Assembly (NCBI GenBank): GCA_903866355.1
Contig: CAIPNE010000603.1
Location: forward strand, 1-9,174
DNA from: an uncultured Gammaproteobacteria bacterium
Lineage (GTDB): Bacteria > Pseudomonadota > Gammaproteobacteria > Ga0077536
DNA: 9,174 bases
Reading direction: 5' to 3'
The notes beneath the pieces were generated by a model. That model did not search any database and had not been told where the DNA came from. It was given only the letters and a program-made list of their open reading frames with translations. A program made the position numbers and the translations under genes. This document shows, one piece after another, positions 1 to 4,838 of the stretch (its first letter is position 1; the number at the start of each line of letters is the position of its first letter).

Positions 1-272
1 CCTCAACGAGGAGGGCCGGCGAACGCCGTGGCGAATGACCCGAGGCCCCGGCAGGAATGCCAGCACATCGTGGCCTGCCCCCAAGTTGGGTCGCAGCATG
101 AAGCGTGCGGCCTTAACCGGTCGCTAAAGGAATGAGGTGGTGATTTTGGGGCCGGTGACCCGGCGTTCAACAGGCTCGTGGAACGAGCACTCGCGGGTGG
201 TTTGGCGGGGTTGTGGCGGGTTGGCCGTGTTGTTGCGATACCGCGCACGACCACGCGCGCACCGCGCTGGTG
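1..272. other. Left-edge region with no supportable gene
   Basis: I cannot assign a gene here. On the plus strand one frame stays open from base 2 to a TAA at 125-127 (41 codons). On the minus strand an ATG at 99-97 opens a frame that runs off the left edge (33 codons). Neither translation resembles a family I know, and they lie antisense to each other, so at most one is real. The region contains small perfect hairpins: GCTCGT/ACGAGC at 174-179 and 183-188 with a 3-base loop, and GCCGG/CCGGC at 151-155 and 160-164 with a 4-base loop. Neither is followed by a T-run on either strand. An 83-codon minus-strand frame across the region starts with GTG, is rich in Arg, Pro and Ser, and looks like chance. 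The region is downstream of the minus-strand tRNA gene, so it probably holds the tRNA trailer and the end or start of an unseen neighbour. Confidence 0.4.
250..271 (-). terminator. GC-rich hairpin just past the tRNA-Glu 3' end
   Basis: Read on the minus strand, ACCA-GCGCG pairs with CGCGC-(G)-TGGT around a GTG loop, giving 9 bp with one bulged base. It begins one base after the encoded CCA end of the tRNA. There is no U-tract after it, so a normal intrinsic terminator is not supported. It could be a 3'-trailer structure that guides tRNA end processing, or a weak termination signal. The pairing is seen directly; the role is inferred. Confidence 0.3.
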
Positions 273-347
273 TGGTACTCCCTAGGGGAATCGAACCCCT
301 GTTTGCGCCGTGAGAGGGCACCGTCCTAACCGCTAGACGAAGGGAGC
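273..347 (-). tRNA. tRNA-Glu, anticodon CUC
   Basis: The reverse complement folds into a full cloverleaf. The acceptor arms are GCTCCCT and AGGGAGT, the D-stem is GTCT/GGAC, the anticodon stem is GTGCC/GGCGC around loop CTCTCAC, the variable loop has four bases (AAAC), and the T-arm is AGGGG-TTCGATT-CCCCT. Discriminator A and an encoded CCA end at 275-273 follow. The anticodon CTC (314-312) reads GAG glutamate codons. Features known to matter for recognition by glutamyl-tRNA synthetase are present: U11-A24, U13-G22, A37 and the short variable loop lacking base 47. Unusual points are a G1-U72 wobble at the acceptor end and C2-G71 in place of the U2-A71 of E. coli tRNA-Glu. A CUC isoacceptor implies that a separate UUC gene exists elsewhere to read GAA. 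The gene is divergent from pcnB, in a neighbourhood like the E. coli dksA-gluQ-pcnB-folK region. Confidence 0.95.
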
Positions 348-363
348 AGCGAGTAGAGCGCGC

Positions 364-392
364 AGTATAGGGGGTCACGAGCGTTCGGTCAG
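364..392 (-). promoter_or_regulatory. Sigma-70-type promoter of tRNA-Glu
   Basis: On the minus strand a -35 box CTGACC (392-387; four of six match TTGACA) and a -10 box TATACT (369-364; five of six match TATAAT) are separated by exactly 17 bases. The bases after the -10 box are GCGCGC. A GC-rich discriminator of this kind is typical of stable-RNA promoters under stringent (ppGpp/DksA) control. Transcription would start about 10 bases before the mature tRNA 5' end at 347, leaving a short leader for RNase P. The elements are seen directly; stringent control is inferred from the discriminator. Confidence 0.75.
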
Positions 393-420
393 CCGTTACG
401 GGCTGATCCAATGCCCGAAC
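383..420. repeat. Bulged 12-bp inverted repeat over the tRNA -35 box
   Basis: GTTCGG (383-388) plus TCAGCC (389-394) pair with GGCTGA (401-406) and CCGAAC (415-420). The apical loop is GTTACG (395-400) and eight bases (407-414) bulge on the right side. The left arms cover the -35 box of the tRNA promoter. It could be a protein-binding operator, a cruciform, or a hairpin in the leader of a pcnB transcript starting upstream. No T-run follows it on either strand. The pairing is seen; any function is inferred. Confidence 0.45.
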
Positions 421-432
421 AATACGATTAAG

Positions 433-460
433 ATTAGCGGGTGAACCGCAGCTTGCTAAT
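433..460. repeat. Nested inverted repeat upstream of pcnB
   Basis: ATTAGC (433-438) is mirrored exactly by GCTAAT (455-460), with 16 bases between. Nested inside is GCGG (437-440) facing CCGC (446-449) around GTGAA. It lies 66 bases before the pcnB ATG, where an operator or leader structure would be expected. I could not find a convincing -35/-10 pair for pcnB in the 348-526 spacer, so the pcnB promoter is not called. Confidence 0.35.
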
Positions 461-508
461 TCTACCCACCCGGCCGCTGGTCCTGCCTCGCGTCCATCTC
501 GAGACCCC

Positions 509-514
509 AAGGAA
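509..514 (+). promoter_or_regulatory. Shine-Dalgarno sequence of pcnB, spaced for an ATT start
   Basis: AAGGAA lies 12 bases before the pcnB ATG at 527 but only 6 bases before an in-frame ATT at 521, followed by CTG at 524 and then ATG. Six bases is normal spacing; twelve is long. E. coli pcnB is known to start at AUU, which keeps poly(A) polymerase scarce, so the arrangement may decide the true start here. Position and frame are seen directly; use of ATT is inferred. Confidence 0.6.
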
Positions 515-526
515 TCCCGCATTCTG

Positions 527-1876
527 ATGAAGTCTGTCGAACCCGTCTCCAAAGTTGTGCCTGTCCGTCCCTTGCCACGCATTTATACCCGGGACGAGCA
601 CACCGTTTCCCGCAAATTCGTCTCTGACGCGGCACTCAAAGTGTTGTACCGCTTACACAATGCGGGCTACCAAGCCTATCTGGTGGGGGGCAGTGTGCGT
701 GACCTGCTGCTGGGCCGCGAACCCAAAGATTTCGATATTGCCACGGACGCCTTGCCCGAACAGGTCCGCGAGTTATTCCGGAACTGCCGGCTCATTGGCC
801 GGCGCTTCCGGCTTGCCCACGTTCAGTTTGGCCAAGAAATCATCGAGGTTGCCACTTTCCGCGCCCAGCACGTTGGCGATGCCGAGGGTTCCGCCATGAC
901 GGACGAAGGCCGGATCCTGCGCGACAACGTCTACGGCACCATCGATGACGACGTCTGGCGCCGAGATTTCACGGTCAATTCGCTGTATTACAACATTGCC
1001 GATTTCTCGATCGTGGATTACATGGGCGGGGTAGAGGACCTTCGCGCGGGCCAACTGCGGCTGATTGGTGAGCCTGACAAACGCTACCGAGAAGACCCGG
1101 TCCGCATGCTGCGGGCTTTGCGCTTTGCCACCAAGTTGGGTTTTTCGCTCGATGCCGAGACCCTGGAAGCCATCCCAAGGCTGCGGCAGTTGTTGGAAGC
1201 CATTGCGCCTGCCCGGCTTTTCGACGAAATGCTCAAGCTATTCCAGGGTGGTGATGGACGCCAAACCTTCGCGGCTTTGCGGCATCACGGCCTGTTCCAC
1301 TGTTTATTCCCGTTGACCGATGAACTTCTCGACAGCCCTGAAGGGGAGTTCGCGCAGGCCTTGATCGAAGCTGCACTCGACAGCACGGATGCGCGAGTCG
1401 CCGAGAACAAACCCATTACGCCGGCATTTTTATTTGCAGCCCTGCTCTGGCACGTCGTAGAGGAGGAGGCGGCCTCCCTGATGGCGAACGGCGCCTCGTC
1501 ATTGGATGCCCTAGCGCTCGCTTCCGATACCATCATTGCCAAGCAAATTTCGCGCATCGCCATGCCGCGCCGCTTTACCAACGTCACCCGTGAAATCTGG
1601 GGGCTACAGGCCCGCCTCCAGAAGCCGGCGGCGAGGCGGGTGGAGAAATCTACGGAGCATCCCCGTTTTCGGGCGGCCTATGATTTTCTGCTTTTGCGCA
1701 GCCAAGCTGGCGAACCGGTGGAAGACGCCGCCGAGTTCTGGACCCGCTACCTCAGCACCCCAAGCGATGACGACCGCGAGCAGCTCGTAGAGAACCTACA
1801 AGCTAGCGATGCGCCCGCCCCTGATGCCGCCAAACGCCGTCGCCGCCGCCGCCGGCGCAAACCCGCTGGCGAATAA
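527..1876 (+). CDS. pcnB: Poly(A) polymerase I
   Basis: The 449-residue product adds poly(A) tails to RNA 3' ends in the cytoplasm, marking RNAs for exonuclease decay and quality control. It belongs to the class II nucleotidyltransferase family shared with CCA-adding enzymes. Visible features are the nucleotide-binding GGSVRD (residues 54-59), the metal-binding DFD with D68 and D70, RRDFTVNSL (145-153), and the RYREDPVRMLRA head/neck motif (about 187-198). The alpha-helical neck and body fill the middle. The last 15 residues are a dense Arg/Lys tail, as in E. coli PcnB. Assignment to pcnB rather than cca rests on the RRFRLAHV and REDPVRML motifs, the basic tail and the adjacent folK. The ATG at 527 is taken as start, but an ATT six bases upstream fits the ribosome-binding site better. 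folK follows after 6 bases, implying co-transcription. Length is close to the 450-470 residues usual for the family. Confidence 0.95.
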   Translation: MKSVEPVSKVVPVRPLPRIYTRDEHTVSRKFVSDAALKVLYRLHNAGYQAYLVGGSVRDLLLGREPKDFDIATDALPEQVRELFRNCRLIGRRFRLAHVQFGQEIIEVATFRAQHVGDAEGSAMTDEGRILRDNVYGTIDDDVWRRDFTVNSLYYNIADFSIVDYMGGVEDLRAGQLRLIGEPDKRYREDPVRMLRALRFATKLGFSLDAETLEAIPRLRQLLEAIAPARLFDEMLKLFQGGDGRQTFAALRHHGLFHCLFPLTDELLDSPEGEFAQALIEAALDSTDARVAENKPITPAFLFAALLWHVVEEEAASLMANGASSLDALALASDTIIAKQISRIAMPRRFTNVTREIWGLQARLQKPAARRVEKSTEHPRFRAAYDFLLLRSQAGEPVEDAAEFWTRYLSTPSDDDREQLVENLQASDAPAPDAAKRRRRRRRRKPAGE

Positions 1877-1882
1877 CGCGGC

Positions 1883-2377
1883 ATGCTGGCGCGCACCGCC
1901 ACGGTGGCCTATGTGGGTTTGGGCAGTAATTTGGACGATCCCATCGCGCAGGTGGACCGTGCCCTGCGCGAGCTTGCGGGCTTGCCCGAAACCCGGTTGA
2001 CTCGTACCTCGGCGCTTTACCGCACGGCGCCGATGGGGCCGGCGAATCAGCCTGACTACATTAACGCGGTGGCCGAACTGCACACCGCACTGAGTGCGCC
2101 AGCACTGCTGGAGGCACTCCAGTGCCTTGAGCGCGCCCATGCCCGGGTGCGGACCGCCGAGCGTTGGGGGCCACGGACGCTTGACCTCGATGTGCTGCTG
2201 TATGGCGACAACGCTTTCGAGGATCCCCAATTGTGCATTCCCCACCCCGGCCTCGCGGTCCGGGCTTTCGTGTTGATTCCCCTCGCAGAAATTGCGCCCA
2301 CGCTAGTGGTGCCGGGCTTAGGGCCGCTCTCCGGGCTGCTTGCGGAGCTGGATTCACAAGGGATAGAGCGGCTATGA
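1883..2377 (+). CDS. folK: 6-hydroxymethyl-7,8-dihydropterin pyrophosphokinase (HPPK)
   Basis: The 164-residue product transfers pyrophosphate from ATP to 6-hydroxymethyl-7,8-dihydropterin, the step before dihydropteroate synthase in folate synthesis. The HPPK signature is complete: GLGSNL near the N-terminus (12-17), NQPDYINAV (55-63) in the pterin-binding part, and RWGPRTLDLDVLL (94-106). In that motif D101 and D103 match the two magnesium-binding aspartates of E. coli HPPK. HPGLAVRAFVLIPLAEIAP-like residues (121-139) close the fold. Length matches the usual 155-170. The ATG at 1883 is six bases after the pcnB stop and has no clear Shine-Dalgarno sequence, so translation probably depends on ribosomes leaving pcnB. 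A GTG at 1904 would give an N-terminus nearer the E. coli protein but has no better signal. The stop overlaps the next start as ATGA. Confidence 0.96.
   Translation: MLARTATVAYVGLGSNLDDPIAQVDRALRELAGLPETRLTRTSALYRTAPMGPANQPDYINAVAELHTALSAPALLEALQCLERAHARVRTAERWGPRTLDLDVLLYGDNAFEDPQLCIPHPGLAVRAFVLIPLAEIAPTLVVPGLGPLSGLLAELDSQGIERL
2358..2363 (+). promoter_or_regulatory. Shine-Dalgarno sequence of the deoxynucleoside kinase gene
   Basis: AAGGGA lies 10 bases before the ATG at 2374, inside the end of folK. It supports this start over an upstream in-frame ATG at 2233, which would overlap folK by 145 bases and add a Pro/Arg-rich stretch unlike the family. Confidence 0.6.
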
Positions 2378-3057
2378 CGAGCGCGGTGACTAACGAGCGC
2401 ACCGCGGCGGGCACGGGCTTTATTGCCATTGAAGGCCCGATCGGGGTGGGTAAAACCAGCCTAGCGCGGCGCTTGGCAACGACCTATCAGACCGAATTGC
2501 TGCTGGAAGAGGCGGATGGCAATCCGTTCCTGTCCAAATTCTATGCCGAACCAACCCGTTACGCCTTGGCTACCCAGCTGCATTTTCTGTTTCATCGCAC
2601 CCGCGAACTGCAGGCGCGGCGGCAAGGCGATTTATTTGCGCCACGGCTGACGTCCGATTTTTTGTTCGAAAAAGATCGGTTATTTGCCCGGGTAGTACTC
2701 GAGAATGATGAATTCCAGCTGTATCAGGAGATCTATCAACGGTTTGTGGAAACGCTGCCGACGCCCTCGCTGGTCATTTATTTGCAAGCATCGGTGCCCA
2801 CGCTACAGCGGCGTATTGCGCGCCGGGGGATCGGTTACGAGCAGGGCATGGATGAGCATTATCTCGAGCGCCTGTGCGCTGAGTACGTGGCGTTTTTTTA
2901 TTACTACAACGACACGCCCTTACTCATTGTGAACGCAGAGGAGATCAATCTGGTCGACAACGAAAATCACTACACGTTGTTGCTGGAAGAAATCGATCGT
3001 GGCGTGGTGGGGCGACGCTATTTCAATCCCGGTGTTCGCCATCTGGGACTGGACTAA
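2374..3057 (+). CDS. Deoxynucleoside kinase family protein (deoxyadenosine/deoxyguanosine kinase-like)
   Basis: The 227-residue product belongs to the dNK family of P-loop kinases that phosphorylate deoxynucleosides to monophosphates in nucleotide salvage. The Walker A motif is GPIGVGKTS (21-29). The EEADGNPFL segment (45-53) carries the glutamate expected to act as base on the sugar 5'-OH. DFLFEKDRLFA (95-105) is the family's DR-containing substrate motif in the form typical of bacterial purine deoxynucleoside kinases. RRIARRGIGYE (146-156) is the Arg-rich lid. The substrate cannot be settled by reading: the motif pattern favours deoxyadenosine or deoxyguanosine over deoxycytidine. The start overlaps the folK stop by four bases. 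A gene of this type sits with folK, panB and panC in some gammaproteobacteria, but panB is absent here. A 92-base spacer with a strong hairpin follows. Confidence 0.9.
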   Translation: MTSAVTNERTAAGTGFIAIEGPIGVGKTSLARRLATTYQTELLLEEADGNPFLSKFYAEPTRYALATQLHFLFHRTRELQARRQGDLFAPRLTSDFLFEKDRLFARVVLENDEFQLYQEIYQRFVETLPTPSLVIYLQASVPTLQRRIARRGIGYEQGMDEHYLERLCAEYVAFFYYYNDTPLLIVNAEEINLVDNENHYTLLLEEIDRGVVGRRYFNPGVRHLGLD

Positions 3058-3059
3058 TT

Positions 3060-3089
3060 CGCTGAAGGTAGCGCCTGCGCTACCCAGCG
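3060..3089 (+). other. 12-bp hairpin after the kinase gene, with an alternative pairing partner
   Basis: Two bases after the kinase stop, CGCTG (3060-3064) and GGTAGCG (3067-3073) pair with CGCTACC (3078-3084) and CAGCG (3085-3089). The loop is CCTG and two A's bulge at 3065-3066. No T-run follows, so it is not a standard intrinsic terminator. The loop and right arm sequence CCTGCGCTAC (3074-3083) occurs again at 3103-3112, so GTAGCG could pair with the second copy instead and form a longer, exclusive structure ending 37 bases before the panC ATG. It may protect the upstream mRNA 3' end or act as a leader switch for panC. The pairing is seen; the function is inferred. Confidence 0.5.
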
Positions 3090-3149
3090 GCACACGCGCA
3101 AACCTGCGCTACACTGCGACCTAAATTGATGGGATTTCCGTTGCGCCTT

Positions 3150-4019
3150 ATGAACACTGTTTTTTCCGTAGAAGACCTGCGTGCGGTAGTTGCCGACTGG
3201 CGACGGGCGGGCGAGACGATCGCTTTTGTGCCCACGATGGGCAATCTGCACGAGGGGCACATTTCGCTGCTGCGCCGGGCCTGCGAACTCGCTACCCGCA
3301 CGGTGGTTAGCATTTTCGTCAATCCTATCCAGTTTGGTCGTGGGGAGGATTACGCGCGTTATCCCAGCACCTTGGAGGACGACAAGCAAAAGCTGCAGGC
3401 AGCCGGTTTGGATCTCCTCTTCGTACCCAACCTCGACCAGCTCTACCCCGGCGGCATGGAAGAAGATACCCGGGTCACCGTGCCGGTGCTCTCTACCATT
3501 TTGTGCGGCCAGTTCCGGCCCGGACATTTTTCCGGGGTTGCGACGGTGGTCAGCAAGCTGCTGCTGAACGTACAACCAGACGTTGCCCTGTTTGGGGAAA
3601 AAGATTACCAACAGGTGCTGGTGATCAAACAAATGGCGCATGACCTGCTGATGCCGGTCAAAATTCTGGGTCAGCCGATCGTGCGGGATCCGGACGGTCT
3701 GGCGATGAGTTCGCGTAATGCCTATCTGAATGCCCAGGAACGTAGTTGCGCACCTCTCATTTTCCAGTCGTTGACGCGCGCTGCCGAAAAACTCCAGCAG
3801 CGCAGCGCCTCCCTGATCGCCATCGAAACCGCTGGCATGGCAGAACTCGCCGCGGCCGGTTTTCGGCCTGAGTACTTCAGTGTTCGCCGAGTGCACGACC
3901 TCTCCCCGCCGCAGGCCGGTGACAGCAGTTTGCAGATTCTGGTGGCTGCGTGGTTGGGACCGGCGCGTCTGATCGACAATTTGCGAGTGGATCTGCAAGT
4001 GCCGCTCGCCACGGCATGA
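3150..4019 (+). CDS. panC: Pantothenate synthetase (pantoate--beta-alanine ligase)
   Basis: The 289-residue product joins pantoate and beta-alanine, using ATP through a pantoyl-adenylate, to make pantothenate, the precursor of coenzyme A. It carries the whole set of PanC motifs: PTMGNLHEGH (28-37) with the HxGH nucleotide-binding signature, SIFVNPIQF (54-62), RPGHFSGV (123-130), FGEKDYQQ (148-155) and DGLAMSSRN (182-190) with the KMSKS-like loop. E. coli PanC has 283 residues. The ATG at 3150 is chosen because the family begins only a few residues before the first strand. An in-frame ATG at 3129 and a TTG at 3126 would add seven or eight residues, and neither has a good ribosome-binding site. 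The upstream spacer holds a hairpin instead of panB. The stop overlaps the next start as ATGA, which argues for coupled translation. Confidence 0.96.
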   Translation: MNTVFSVEDLRAVVADWRRAGETIAFVPTMGNLHEGHISLLRRACELATRTVVSIFVNPIQFGRGEDYARYPSTLEDDKQKLQAAGLDLLFVPNLDQLYPGGMEEDTRVTVPVLSTILCGQFRPGHFSGVATVVSKLLLNVQPDVALFGEKDYQQVLVIKQMAHDLLMPVKILGQPIVRDPDGLAMSSRNAYLNAQERSCAPLIFQSLTRAAEKLQQRSASLIAIETAGMAELAAAGFRPEYFSVRRVHDLSPPQAGDSSLQILVAAWLGPARLIDNLRVDLQVPLATA

Positions 4020-4768
4020 ACGCCTCACCGATTAGCGCGGCAGTGCTAGTGATCGGCAACGAAATCCTCTCCGGCCGCACGCGCGATGCCAATGTTCAGT
4101 TTATCGGCGCAGCACTGGCCGGCATCGGGATACGGTTGCGCGAAGTACGGGTGGTCGAAGACCGGCTCGAGGCCATTGTTGATGCGGTGAACGCGCTGCG
4201 TAGCCGCTACCACCAGGTTTTTACGACCGGTGGCATTGGCCCCACTCACGATGACATCACCACGCAGTGTATCGCCGCGGCGTTCGGCTGCGAGGTGCAT
4301 CACGATGCAGAAGCGATACGGCGTCTCACGGCCTATTATGGTGCCAACGAAACCACCGAAGTTCGCCTGCGCATGGCACAAGTGCCGCGTGGCGCCACCC
4401 TGATCGACAACCCCGTGAGTGCGGCACCCGGCTTTAGCTTAGAGAACGTGCACGTGTTGCCGGGGGTGCCGAGAATCTTGCAGGCCATGCTGCCGAATGT
4501 GCTGGCCCGGCTCCCGGGCGGCCCACCGATCGCCAGTCGCACCCTGACCGCTTGGGTGCGCGAAAGCGATATCGCTAACGAACTCGCCGCGGTGCAAACG
4601 CGCTATCCGGCGCTGGATCTCGGCAGTTATCCCTTTATGCGGGAAGACCGCTACGGGACTGCGCTGGTGGTGCGGGGCGACGATGCCGCGGCGGTGCTCG
4701 CAGCAGTCGGTGAAGTGGCCGCCTTTCTGGTGTGCCGGAACGTGGCGTTTGAGGCGGAGGGCCAGTGA
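4016..4768 (+). CDS. CinA N-terminal (MoCF/molybdopterin-binding) domain protein, stand-alone
   Basis: The 250-residue product matches the N-terminal domain of CinA, the COG1058 group with a molybdopterin-binding-like fold. Motifs are GNEILSGRTRDAN (14-26) and TTGGIGPTHDD (70-80), the binding loop shared with MoaB/MogA, and LPGVP (148-152), typical of CinA. The C-terminal nicotinamide mononucleotide deamidase (PncC) domain of full CinA (about 400 residues in all) is absent. Short proteins of this group are often labelled competence/damage-inducible protein A, but no role in competence is implied. Some COG1058 members hydrolyse ADP-ribose or related pyrophosphates, so a nucleotide-housekeeping role is possible. 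It starts inside the panC stop codon and lacks its own Shine-Dalgarno sequence, so expression is tied to panC. An upstream GTG at 3950 would add 22 residues from panC sequence and is rejected. Confidence 0.85.
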   Translation: MNASPISAAVLVIGNEILSGRTRDANVQFIGAALAGIGIRLREVRVVEDRLEAIVDAVNALRSRYHQVFTTGGIGPTHDDITTQCIAAAFGCEVHHDAEAIRRLTAYYGANETTEVRLRMAQVPRGATLIDNPVSAAPGFSLENVHVLPGVPRILQAMLPNVLARLPGGPPIASRTLTAWVRESDIANELAAVQTRYPALDLGSYPFMREDRYGTALVVRGDDAAAVLAAVGEVAAFLVCRNVAFEAEGQ

Positions 4769-4838
4769 ACGGCCGCCGGATGTTTAACGCTGCCCCTATT
4801 TGTTATCGCTAACGCTGCTTAATTTTGCCATCGCCATT
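4769..4838 (+). promoter_or_regulatory. Spacer before miaB, likely start of a second transcription unit
   Basis: This 70-base spacer is one of the few gaps in the plus-strand series. It contains TTGTTA (4800-4805) and an AT-rich stretch around 4819-4826, which together could make a weak promoter, though the -10 match is poor. TAACGCTGC occurs twice, at 4785-4793 and 4810-4818, 25 bases apart. No Shine-Dalgarno sequence precedes the miaB ATG. A promoter is plausible from gene layout but not shown. Confidence 0.3.

Noticed and set aside
151..164. GCCGG/CCGGC hairpin as terminator of tRNA-Glu
   Set aside because: On the minus strand it is followed by CCCAAAATC, not a U-tract, and lies more than 100 bases past the tRNA.
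124..582. 152-codon minus-strand open frame
   Set aside because: It runs through the tRNA-Glu gene and into pcnB; part of its translation is just the tRNA T-arm read as protein. No family resemblance.
2233..2373. Upstream-extended start for the deoxynucleoside kinase
   Set aside because: The extra residues overlap folK in another frame, are Pro/Arg-rich, and the ATG at 2374 has a well-placed AAGGGA.
3110..3115. TACACT as a -10 box for panC
   Set aside because: Four of six bases match, but no acceptable -35 box lies 16-18 bases upstream.
3054..4028. 324-codon minus-strand open frame
   Set aside because: It is antisense to the whole of panC, whose motifs are complete on the plus strand; the frame stays open because of GC-rich codon bias.
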